From the NCBI GenBank assembly GCA_964410725.1, contig CAYPID010000039.1, positions 1-20,770 of the forward strand: a stretch of 20,770 nucleotides of DNA. The letters run 5' to 3'. Origin of the DNA: CALAZP01 sp964410725. GTDB lineage: Bacteria > Bacteroidota > Bacteroidia > Chitinophagales > Saprospiraceae. Of the stretch, positions 13,715 through 20,770 are shown in pieces. The position numbers and the translations under genes were made by a program. The notes below the pieces were generated by a model. It had not been told where the DNA came from and did no database searches. It saw only the letters and a list, made by a program, of their open reading frames with translations. The stretch's first letter is position 1. Each line of letters begins with the position of its first letter.

Positions 13715-15466
13715 CTAAAACCGCCTTTTCGAAAAGAGATTGAGTATCAAAATCCCGGTAATTAACAAAGCTACCCTCGGAATTATATCACCCCATTTCG
13801 TATAAAAAGTAACCTTGTCGTTGAATGGCAAACTACCCTTTAAAGCTATAGCTTCGTCGTATTGAGTATGGGCAACCAAATCTCCTCTTGAGTTAATGAA
13901 TGCCGAAATCCCAGTATTGGCTGCCCTTGCCACACCTTTTCGGGTCTCAATCGCCCGCAAAGAAGCGAAACGAAGATGTTGTAAATGCCCTGGAGTTTGA
14001 TCCCACCAACCATCATTGGTCATTATGATTAAAGCCTCCGCGCCCTTTTTAATATAATCGGTCACATAGTCACCAAAAACTGATTCGTAACAGATAATTG
14101 GAGCCACTTTACCGCTCTCGTCTCCGAAAACACTCCTCACTTTTTGAGTTCCCAACCCCGCTATAGTTCCCCCCAGACTCTTGACAAGAGGCTCCATAAA
14201 GAATAAAATTTCTTTGAAAGGGAAAATTTCAGGTCCAGGAACCAATTTAGATTTTCGATATAAAGGAACCTCCTCTTGGCCATTTTTTAAATGGATAGCC
14301 GCATTTAGAATTTCATAGTACACATAATTTCCATCTCGACTCATCTCTTGCCGAACCGTTGAAGGGATATTGCCACTCCGCGGTTCAAAAAATTCATAAG
14401 CGCTAACCCCCGTAATAATATTAAGCTCGGGAAAATCAACTAGTAAACGCTCCAATTCCTGAATTGCTGGTTCATTGCGAATACTCCCCCGCTCCATAAT
14501 TCCGAAAACAGTTTCCGGTAATACCAAAAAATCAGTTTCACGATCTACTACTTCCCTACACAGCGCTATAATCTCCTTCGTTTGCTGAAATTCAGGAACG
14601 GCAAACTTCTCATAATGAGGTTCATAATTGGGTTGAATGAGGACAATCTGCCTAGAATCCCCCTCCTCTTCATAAGTATTATAAATAAAAATAGATGCGC
14701 CTATCGGCAAAAGAATCCAGCCTAAAGTGGGAAGAAAATGCCTGAATGTTATCGAACGCTCCTTGGTTTTATCCCAAACCCGGAACAACAACCAATTGGC
14801 TACCAGTATCCAAAGAGAGCCTCCAAAAACTCCTGTATATTCATACCATTGAACCATCGATGGAAATGCCGCCATACTATTCCCCAATGTCAACCAGGGC
14901 CACGCCAAATCCCAGTGGAAATGGACCATTTCAAAAGTTAACCAAGACGATATGAAACCAACAGCTGCCAATCGAGGCATTTTTTTCTTCAATTCAAAAT
15001 AAGCCAAAATAGGAAGGGTCATTAATAATGAATTGACAACAACCGCAAAAACACCTGCCAAAAAAGCAGTGTTGGCGACCCAAAAGGTGGTGATGTAATT
15101 CCAAATTAAAAATGCGTTAAACGCATGTCCAACTATCTGCCTTCGTTTGAGATTAGGCATATCCAAAATCACTAATAAAGGAACAAATCCAACCATTGCA
15201 AAAAAAGGAAATGGAATCAAAGTATCTGGAAATCCAATAGCCAGCAATAAACCAGCACTGGAAGAAAGGGTAAATCTGAGATTAGATCCTTCATTTTTCC
15301 TCCACCATATCGCTCCCAAACTAGACAGTGCGCCCCAAATAAAAATAAAGAGAAACAAAGGTCGCATTCCCCATAATTCTTGGTGAGAAAACCGCTGATA
15401 CATAAGGAATCCAATAAGCGCAGCGGCTATGGAAAATAACCCGAAAAGTCCTAAGTATTTTTTCAT
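13715..15466 (-). CDS. lnt: Apolipoprotein N-acyltransferase
   Basis: Lnt adds the third acyl chain to the N-terminal Cys of lipoproteins at the inner membrane, the last step of lipoprotein maturation. Multiple TM helices occupy the first 260 residues, followed by a periplasmic nitrilase-like domain. The Glu-Lys-Cys triad is visible at E318 (VLPETVFG), K405 (YRKSKLVPG) and C459 (IICYESVFGDY). The family motif AWPWLTLGNS is present. At 583 residues it is longer than the E. coli protein of about 512, because two extra hydrophobic helices precede the region where E. coli Lnt begins. I chose the ATG at 15466, which overlaps the metG TGA as ATGA; an in-frame ATG at 15478 would give a 16-nt overlap. 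It is probably cotranscribed with metG. Confidence 0.94.
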   Translation of the reverse strand: MKKYLGLFGLFSIAAALIGFLMYQRFSHQELWGMRPLFLFIFIWGALSSLGAIWWRKNEGSNLRFTLSSSAGLLLAIGFPDTLIPFPFFAMVGFVPLLVILDMPNLKRRQIVGHAFNAFLIWNYITTFWVANTAFLAGVFAVVVNSLLMTLPILAYFELKKKMPRLAAVGFISSWLTFEMVHFHWDLAWPWLTLGNSMAAFPSMVQWYEYTGVFGGSLWILVANWLLFRVWDKTKERSITFRHFLPTLGWILLPIGASIFIYNTYEEEGDSRQIVLIQPNYEPHYEKFAVPEFQQTKEIIALCREVVDRETDFLVLPETVFGIMERGSIRNEPAIQELERLLVDFPELNIITGVSAYEFFEPRSGNIPSTVRQEMSRDGNYVYYEILNAAIHLKNGQEEVPLYRKSKLVPGPEIFPFKEILFFMEPLVKSLGGTIAGLGTQKVRSVFGDESGKVAPIICYESVFGDYVTDYIKKGAEALIIMTNDGWWDQTPGHLQHLRFASLRAIETRKGVARAANTGISAFINSRGDLVAHTQYDEAIALKGSLPFNDKVTFYTKWGDIIPRVALLITGILILNLFSKRRF

Positions 15467-17517
15467 CTGACTACCCAACCGTTACCCATTCCTTTTGGAG
15501 CAGAGACAAAAGTTAATTGCCCCTCCTTATTCTCCGCCATCAAAATCATGCCTTGAGACACAATTCCCCTCAATTTTCTAGGTTGCAAATTCGCAACCAC
15601 CACTACCTCCTGACCAATAATTTCCTCAGGTTTGAAAAACTCAGCTATTCCCGATACAATAGTTCTTTGCTCAAAACCCAAATCAATTTCCAATTTTAGC
15701 AGTTTATCCGCTTTTTCCACCTTGGATGCGGCAGTAATAGTTCCTGTACGTAAATCTATCTTAGAAAAGTCATCAAATTCAATTGCAGGTTTTTGAGCTT
15801 CAAATGCTGATTCCATAATATGCGATAGTTTATCTTTTTGACTTTGAACCAATTGACTCCAAGTGGGATCATTGCGATTCATAATTTTAGTAAATAATAT
15901 TTCAGGTTTACCCACCAAATGTCCAGCATTGATGCCGGAAACCCCACCTTTCTGAATAGCCAACAGGTCCCTAATTTTATCCGCAGTAAATGGAATAAAA
16001 GGATCCAAAACTTCACTCAGAATGCCCACTATTTGAATAGCGGTAAACATAATTTCTTGAATTTCGGGATGCTGAGGATTTTCTTTGGCCAAAGTCCATG
16101 GTGCGCGCTCTTGCAAATAAACATTTCCAATGGAAGAAATTTCCATACAAAGTTGCATGGCCTGTCTGAAATTAAAATGTTCTATCTCCACACCTACTTT
16201 TTCAGCCAGCTCTTGAGCTTGGGTCAGAACAGATGTAGTCCCCGAAGAGACAGGTACCTCCCCGTCGAAATACTTATGAGTCAATACCAATACTCTATTG
16301 ACAAAATTACCCAAATTATCAGCTAACTCCTTATCGTGGAAATCGACAAACTCATCCCATTTAAAATCGCTGTCTTTATTTTCCGGCAGGTTCCTGATTA
16401 AGGCATATCTTAAAGCATCTACCTTATTGGGGAAATCCTTAAAAATTTCTAGATATTCATGCATTTCTATCCCCCAGCCTCTGGACTTAGAAAATTTTTG
16501 ACCCTCAAAATTTAAAAACTGATTAGCTGGAACATTTACCGGTAAGGCAAAGTCTCCGTAGGCTTTCAACATAGCCGGGAAAACAATACAATGAAAAACA
16601 ATATTGTCCTTACCAATGAAATGAATCAATTCTACATTGGGACCCTTCCAGTATTCTTCCCAGTTTTTGCCATGGTCCAATGCCCATTGTTTGGTAGCTG
16701 AAATATAGCCTATTGGAGCGTCAAACCACACGTATAAGACCTTTCCTTCTGCTCCTGATAGGGGAACGGGAATTCCCCAATCTAAGTCTCTGGTTATGGC
16801 TCTGGATTGCAAACCATTATCTAACCAGGACATGCACTGCCCGGTTACATGTTTTTTCCAATTTTTAGGATCGTGGTGAAATTTTTGGTCCAAAACACCT
16901 TCAGCAATCCACTCTTTTAACCATTCTTCATGCTTCCCTAAGTTGAAATACCAATGTTTGGTTTTTTTGAGTTCTGGTTTTTTCCCACTGAGGGTAGAAA
17001 CCGGATTTATTAATTCTATTGGAGAAAGGTCAGAACCACACTTTTCACACTGATCTCCAAATGCCTTTTCATATTGACATTTAGGACAAGTTCCCGAAAT
17101 ATATCGATCTGCAAGAAATTGATCGTAATCTTTATCGTAGTACTGTTCAATTTCCTTCACTTCCAATTCCCCTTCTTTTCCATTCAATTGGGTGAAAAAA
17201 TCTTGAGCGGTCTCATGGTGAATAGATTCACTGGTTCTATGATAAATATCAAATGAAATCCCCAGTTGTTCAAAGGTGTTTTTATTGAGTTCGTGGTATT
17301 TATCAATAATCTGCTTGGGGCTTACCCCTTCTTTTTTTGCTCTAATGGTAATCGCCGCTCCGTGTTCATCAGAACCACAAACCCACAAAACATCTTTACC
17401 CTTATTTCGCAAATACCTGACATAAATATCAGCTGGCAAATAAGCCCCCGCCAAATGGCCTAAATGTAGTGCTCCATTGGCATAAGGAAGGGCAGAAGTT
17501 ATGGTATGTTTTTTCAT
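15463..17517 (-). CDS. metG: Methionine-tRNA ligase
   Basis: MetRS charges initiator and elongator tRNA-Met. The 684-residue product begins MKKHTITSALPYANG at 17517; the open frame to 17682 would add 55 residues without family similarity and overlap the divergent gene. Features in order: HIGH-type motif H18-L-G-H21; a CP-domain zinc knuckle with C144, C147, C157 and C160 (CPKC...CEKC); the KMSKS-type loop KFSKS at 341-345; an anticodon-binding helical domain; and a C-terminal OB-fold tRNA-binding domain of the Trbp111/EMAPII type from about 580 (KIDLRTGTI, VVVANLQPRKLRG). This is the long dimeric form. Its stop overlaps the lnt start by 4 nt, suggesting a metG-lnt operon. Confidence 0.97.
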   Translation of the reverse strand: MKKHTITSALPYANGALHLGHLAGAYLPADIYVRYLRNKGKDVLWVCGSDEHGAAITIRAKKEGVSPKQIIDKYHELNKNTFEQLGISFDIYHRTSESIHHETAQDFFTQLNGKEGELEVKEIEQYYDKDYDQFLADRYISGTCPKCQYEKAFGDQCEKCGSDLSPIELINPVSTLSGKKPELKKTKHWYFNLGKHEEWLKEWIAEGVLDQKFHHDPKNWKKHVTGQCMSWLDNGLQSRAITRDLDWGIPVPLSGAEGKVLYVWFDAPIGYISATKQWALDHGKNWEEYWKGPNVELIHFIGKDNIVFHCIVFPAMLKAYGDFALPVNVPANQFLNFEGQKFSKSRGWGIEMHEYLEIFKDFPNKVDALRYALIRNLPENKDSDFKWDEFVDFHDKELADNLGNFVNRVLVLTHKYFDGEVPVSSGTTSVLTQAQELAEKVGVEIEHFNFRQAMQLCMEISSIGNVYLQERAPWTLAKENPQHPEIQEIMFTAIQIVGILSEVLDPFIPFTADKIRDLLAIQKGGVSGINAGHLVGKPEILFTKIMNRNDPTWSQLVQSQKDKLSHIMESAFEAQKPAIEFDDFSKIDLRTGTITAASKVEKADKLLKLEIDLGFEQRTIVSGIAEFFKPEEIIGQEVVVVANLQPRKLRGIVSQGMILMAENKEGQLTFVSAPKGMGNGWVVR

Positions 17518-17535
17518 ATCGCTATTTTTCGGGAA

Positions 17536-17543
17536 CAAATATA
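17536..17543 (-). promoter_or_regulatory. Candidate -7 element of metG
   Basis: On the minus strand this reads TATATTTG, an exact TAnnTTTG, 18 nt upstream of the metG ATG at 17517. No -33 TTTG is visible at the normal spacing. It lies in the 84-bp divergent region shared with the amidohydrolase gene. Confidence 0.4.
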
Positions 17544-17601
17544 AACCTAAGAAATCAACCGAAGGTCCTAGACACTTTGTTAACTTTATAAAACCTCGCA
17601 A

Positions 17602-18783
17602 ATGCGCAAGATAAAAGCTACATGGGTCGCCCCTATTACCCAAAAACCGATTGAAAATGGTATGGTGATACTTGACGACCAAAATGTAATTCTATATGTA
17701 GGACCTTCAACAAAGGATTATCCTCAGGTCCCTTGCGAAACTTTCGAAGGTTTAATCTGTCCAGGTTTTATTAATACCCATTGCCATTTGGAACTTTCTC
17801 ACATGAAAGAGGTGGCACCAACTGGCACGGGATTGCTTCCTTTCATCAAAACGGTGGTCAGTCAACGAGAAGTAGATCATGCACTAGTACTTGACAAAAT
17901 TGCTGCAGCAGACCGAGAAATGGCAGAAGCGGGGATTGTTGCAGTAGGCGATATCTGTAATAAAGCAGATACTGCCATTACGAAATCAAAAAGTATTATC
18001 CGGTATTATTCCTTCATTGAAATGTTTGATTTTCATCAATCTCCCCAAGCGTTGAATACCTACAATGGATACCTAAAAGCATTTGATCAACAATTTTCTG
18101 ATTCCCTTAACCCAAAAATTTGCGTTCCCCACGCTCCGTATTCTGTCTCCCCAGAATTGTTTGAATTAATCAATCAACATAATCGGGAAGAGATTGGAAC
18201 CATTAGTATTCACAACCAGGAAACACCTCATGAAATTGCTTTATTCAAGGACGGTTCCGGTCATTTTCCCGAATTTTTTGGACAATTTGGTATGGATTAT
18301 TCCCAATTCCCCTTCACCGGTCGATCTCCAATAGATTATGCCATATCCCATATGGATCCGAAGCACAGAACACTATGGGTTCACAATACGCTAACTACGG
18401 CTAATGATATTCAAAAAGCTACCTATTGGAATCCCAAATCTTTTTGGGCAACCTGCCCCAATGCCAATCTATATATAGAAAATAGACTTCCGCATTACCA
18501 GACTTTCCTGGATGAAAAGGCGACCATGACCATAGGTACCGATAGCTTGACCTCTAATTGGCAGCTTTCTATTTTAGAAGAAATTAAAACCATTCTAAAA
18601 TACCAATCATCTTTACCTTTCATGGAGGTTTTGACCTGGGGAACTTTAAACGGTGCGAAAGCACTCGGCTTCGATCACCAATTGGGTAGCTTGGAAAAAG
18701 GAAAAATACCTGGAGTTAACCTGTTGACTTTAGCCACCCCTGACCGGTTGGAGGCCTCAGCTCAAGTCCAAAAAATTTGTTAA
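17602..18783 (+). CDS. Amidohydrolase-superfamily deaminase-like protein
   Basis: This 393-residue metal-dependent hydrolase has the composite beta-sandwich plus TIM-barrel build of the ATZ/TRZ-like amidohydrolases, which deaminate or dechlorinate purines and related rings. Visible metal and catalytic residues are H60 and H62 (INTHCHLELS), H203 (SIHNQETPHE, with nearby Glu), H260 (WVHNTL) and D313 (GTDSL). H176 in VPHAPYS is also typical. The mixture HLELS and GTDSLTSN resembles aminofutalosine deaminase and S-adenosylhomocysteine/methylthioadenosine deaminase relatives, so these are candidate substrates; guanine deaminase is another. I would not choose between them from sequence. It is divergent from metG with an 84-bp gap, and ends 13 nt from the convergent lipase gene. 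Confidence 0.85.
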   Translation: MRKIKATWVAPITQKPIENGMVILDDQNVILYVGPSTKDYPQVPCETFEGLICPGFINTHCHLELSHMKEVAPTGTGLLPFIKTVVSQREVDHALVLDKIAAADREMAEAGIVAVGDICNKADTAITKSKSIIRYYSFIEMFDFHQSPQALNTYNGYLKAFDQQFSDSLNPKICVPHAPYSVSPELFELINQHNREEIGTISIHNQETPHEIALFKDGSGHFPEFFGQFGMDYSQFPFTGRSPIDYAISHMDPKHRTLWVHNTLTTANDIQKATYWNPKSFWATCPNANLYIENRLPHYQTFLDEKATMTIGTDSLTSNWQLSILEEIKTILKYQSSLPFMEVLTWGTLNGAKALGFDHQLGSLEKGKIPGVNLLTLATPDRLEASAQVQKIC

Positions 18784-18796
18784 GATCTAAATTCAG

Positions 18797-20230
18797 TTAT
18801 CCCTTTTGAATGACTAGTTTTCTGGTATCTATTTGGTTTTCTGCCATCACCCTTACGAGGTACATTCCTTCGGAAAAATTAGCCAGAGATACTTGCTCCG
18901 TTTCCGCTACCCCTATTTTGCTCCACAACAATTGTCCCTGCAAATTGTAAATTCCTATCTGCGCTCCTTTGGGAATTCCTGAAAAATAAATAGAACCAAA
19001 AGTGGGATTAGGAAACATTCTCAATGCGGGAAAGGATTCAAAAGCGTATTGGCTGTTGACCACTTTGAAAGATTCAAAAAAGTTGATAGTAGCCACCATT
19101 GCTGGAATTACGCAACCTGTATGGGAAAGAGCCCCACCATTGAAAGTGGAAACTGCAGGAGCACCTAAAGCATTCATAACAGAATCCGCAACTATAGCAT
19201 TTAAATAGCTAACTGTTTCATCCCCCTCACAATACCCCAACAAAGTAGGGGTAATAGGCCTCCAATTGAAAACATCATTATCTTGAAGCGCCAGATTAAT
19301 GGGATGATTTGGATTTGCAGCTACTTCCATTAATATAGAGTCTTGAAACATAGCTGAAGGAATACTTTCTCCAATGGTAGCCTCCATATAATTGGTAATG
19401 GAATCGTTGAGGTCAAAAATACCCAATTCCTCATTATAAGTTTGCTGTACCCAACTTGCATAGGGCTCAATCAATATTTCTTCTATGGTTTCATAAATCC
19501 CATAAACCTCCGCAAATGAAAGAATCACATTAGCTACGAATGCTGGTCTTCCGTAGATTTCATTATCAAAAATAATTCCCTTCATCACTCCAGAAAGACT
19601 GTAAGGTCCAGATAAATGTGCTGCAGCAGTCACGGGTATTTCTTCCTGTTCTTCCAAATATTGATGGTAAGCCATTGCAGCATGTCCTCCTTGAGAATAT
19701 CCAGTAATAAAAAGTTGATCATTGCGGGTTATACTCAATCCAGCAGATTCAATTAACTCATCCAAAATAAGATACATGTCGTGAGCTGCTCTAGCCTCCG
19801 TTTCAGCATGTACATAGGGATGAAAGCCTCTTGAGCTCCCCATTCCTAAGTAATCTGGAGCAAAAGTCAAATATCCCTTTCCCGCCATTGCTGCTGCCAA
19901 TTGCCAACCTCCCTTCAACTCAGAGGGAACGTCATATCTATTATCCACGGTACCATGCTGGAAACAAGCCGTAGGTACAGGTTCATTTACAAAATCAGGT
20001 AGGACGACTAACCCAGATGCAGTATCTAATGCTCCATCTGTTCCTGTGGTTAAATATTCCACACTATAGGCAGTTACCCCATATTGAAAGGATAGGCCAG
20101 AAGACCCAAAAACCAAATCGATTAAATCTACTCCAAGAGTTGCCTTTTTCTGGAAAGAAACCAAATTCTGGGTAAATCCCATTTGAATTTGAAATACCAA
20201 AGCAATGAGTAACAGCCAACTTTTTTTCAT
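18797..20230 (-). CDS. Secreted alpha/beta-hydrolase (lipase/prolyl-oligopeptidase-like) with T9SS type A sorting domain
   Basis: The 477-residue protein is predicted to be exported and then sent across the outer membrane by the type IX secretion system. The ATG at 20230 opens a signal peptide (MKKSWLLLIALVFQIQMGFTQ); a longer frame to 20278 would overlap the upstream gene. The catalytic triad of an alpha/beta hydrolase is visible: Ser179 in GYSQGGHAA, Asp337 in CEGDETVSY, His370 in LSHTGC. The C-terminal 75 residues (from MFPNP, about 402) form a type A sorting domain with GIYNLQGQLLWS and the ending MYLVRVMAENQIDTRKLVIQ split by a strand turn. The substrate could be lipid, ester or peptide; the fold resembles secretory lipases. 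It lies 4 nt downstream of the preceding gene, so the two form an operon. Confidence 0.9.
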   Translation of the reverse strand: MKKSWLLLIALVFQIQMGFTQNLVSFQKKATLGVDLIDLVFGSSGLSFQYGVTAYSVEYLTTGTDGALDTASGLVVLPDFVNEPVPTACFQHGTVDNRYDVPSELKGGWQLAAAMAGKGYLTFAPDYLGMGSSRGFHPYVHAETEARAAHDMYLILDELIESAGLSITRNDQLFITGYSQGGHAAMAYHQYLEEQEEIPVTAAAHLSGPYSLSGVMKGIIFDNEIYGRPAFVANVILSFAEVYGIYETIEEILIEPYASWVQQTYNEELGIFDLNDSITNYMEATIGESIPSAMFQDSILMEVAANPNHPINLALQDNDVFNWRPITPTLLGYCEGDETVSYLNAIVADSVMNALGAPAVSTFNGGALSHTGCVIPAMVATINFFESFKVVNSQYAFESFPALRMFPNPTFGSIYFSGIPKGAQIGIYNLQGQLLWSKIGVAETEQVSLANFSEGMYLVRVMAENQIDTRKLVIQKG

Positions 20231-20234
20231 AGTA

Positions 20235-20770
20235 TTAATCCTTTTTGTTCTTAAAATCACCCCTCTTCCAGGAATCAAAAAATTTCTTCCAGGCTACAGG
20301 ATTGAATATATTCATTGGGGGTCGTTGTCCAATAAAGTAATAATTCTTGGTTTGCTGTCTGAGATAAAAGTCAGCATTTTCATTGCCATCGTATTTGACC
20401 TCATCCCTCATCCGATTCAGATTTTCTGATGACAAATTCATAGCAGCCCTCTTTTCAAGCTCAGACTCCACATTCATAGCCAAGAATTCAATTTTGAAAT
20501 GCTCTTTACTTGGCCAAGGAAATACCACCGTTTCCGGTAGATTAAAGGTATCCCTAGTCATCAATTGTACTATGGAGTAGCGATTTTCTTCCAAATCATT
20601 AGGAATGATGTACTCTACGTCCTTATATCCAATAGAGGAAAAAACTATGACATCTCCCTTTTCCACTACTATGGTAAAAAAACCCTGGTAATCAGAATAC
20701 GTACCTCTTCCTTTATCCTTAACCAAAATATTAGCATAGGGGACGGGCAATAATTCTCGCTCAGAGCCAT
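20235..20770 (-). CDS. Carboxypeptidase-regulatory-like domain protein, N-terminus outside window
   Basis: The frame is open up to the right edge: upstream of the internal TTG at 20750 the frame continues G-S-E-R-E-L-L, so the true start lies beyond base 20770. Visible are the rear part of a carboxypeptidase-regulatory-like (peptidase-associated) beta-sandwich: LPVPYANILVKDKGRGTYSD, then YQGFFTIVVEKGDVIVFSS, then IGYKDVEYIIP. A polar region of about 120 residues follows (TVVFPWPSKEHFKIEFLAMN), ending in a basic Lys-rich tail (GDFKNKKD). Many Bacteroidota envelope proteins carry this domain, but the second region is not one I recognise. It precedes the lipase-like gene by 4 nt, so the two are probably cotranscribed; a functional link is possible but unproven. 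Confidence 0.82.
   Translation of the reverse strand, partial: GSERELLPVPYANILVKDKGRGTYSDYQGFFTIVVEKGDVIVFSSIGYKDVEYIIPNDLEENRYSIVQLMTRDTFNLPETVVFPWPSKEHFKIEFLAMNVESELEKRAAMNLSSENLNRMRDEVKYDGNENADFYLRQQTKNYYFIGQRPPMNIFNPVAWKKFFDSWKRGDFKNKKD

Noticed and set aside
13680..13729. Possible terminator with arms AGGCGGT and ACCGCCT followed by TTTT between the TPR gene and lnt
   Set aside because: The 7-bp stem has a loop of about 33 nt and both arms lie in coding sequence; too weak to call.
15919..16326. 135-codon + strand frame inside metG
   Set aside because: It is antisense to well-conserved MetRS sequence, has no recognisable domain and no promoter; it is a shadow frame.
17518..17682. 55-residue upstream extension of metG
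   Set aside because: The MetRS family starts at MKKHTITSALPYANG; the extension overlaps the divergent amidohydrolase start and has no recognisable domain.
1..20770. Search by eye for CRISPR arrays, tRNA/rRNA genes, insertion sequences, phage or toxin-antitoxin/defence genes
   Set aside because: No direct-repeat/spacer pattern, transposase, integrase, or tRNA-like cloverleaf was found; intergenic regions are all short.

Overview
The window looks like chromosomal DNA of a member of the Bacteroidota, most likely a marine or freshwater Saprospiria-like or related lineage; that lineage guess is an inference from gene content only. The support is: a secreted hydrolase with a type IX secretion (T9SS) type A C-terminal sorting domain, a SusC-independent outer-membrane beta-barrel receptor with a carboxypeptidase-regulatory-like N-terminus, the bifunctional GlmU-like protein typical of this phylum, a zinc-independent (type B) ribosomal protein L31, absence of strong Shine-Dalgarno sites, and several exact matches to the Bacteroidota -7 promoter element TAnnTTTG. 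Part of the sequence is a draft assembly: it contains a run of exactly 100 Ns.

Layout. Positions 1-732 hold the C-terminal third of RecG (+), whose stop overlaps that of a short SSB (-, 729-1079). Behind SSB lies a Sfp-type phosphopantetheinyl transferase (-, 1167-1814), divergent from a tight + strand group: dCTP deaminase (1897-2433), a Trp/Tyr-rich exported putative outer-membrane protein (2433-3323) and an exported DinB-family protein (3320-3826). The glycogen branching enzyme GlgB (3882-5810) and a large outer-membrane beta-barrel receptor (5900-8529) follow, each behind its own -7-like element. The assembly gap falls at the very 3' end of the receptor gene and is flanked by a perfect 55-bp direct repeat, so it is probably an unmerged contig overlap and not missing sequence. 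A strong bidirectional terminator separates the receptor from a small exported protein built of two internal repeats (-, 8587-9177).

From 9331 there is a penicillin-acylase-type Ntn hydrolase (+), converging with a GlmU-like sugar-nucleotide enzyme (-, 11394-12608), which sits just downstream of rpmE2 and its terminator. A two-TM, TPR-like protein (+, 13096-13713) converges with lnt (-), which overlaps metG by 4 bp in an apparent metG-lnt operon. metG is divergent from an amidohydrolase/deaminase (+, 17602-18783). The right end carries a - strand pair: the C-terminal part of a carboxypeptidase-regulatory-like protein and, 4 nt downstream, the T9SS-sorted lipase-like hydrolase.

Functionally this is mostly housekeeping (DNA repair, translation, nucleotide, glycogen and envelope biogenesis) interspersed with envelope or exported proteins. 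Lnt, the GlmU-like enzyme and the beta-barrels all serve the envelope. I found no rRNA, tRNA, CRISPR array, insertion sequence, phage gene or defence cluster, and no convincing novel multi-gene system. No gene-free stretch exceeds 300 bases; the longest, about 150 bp, are 9178-9330 and 12942-13095, and both hold promoter-like elements.
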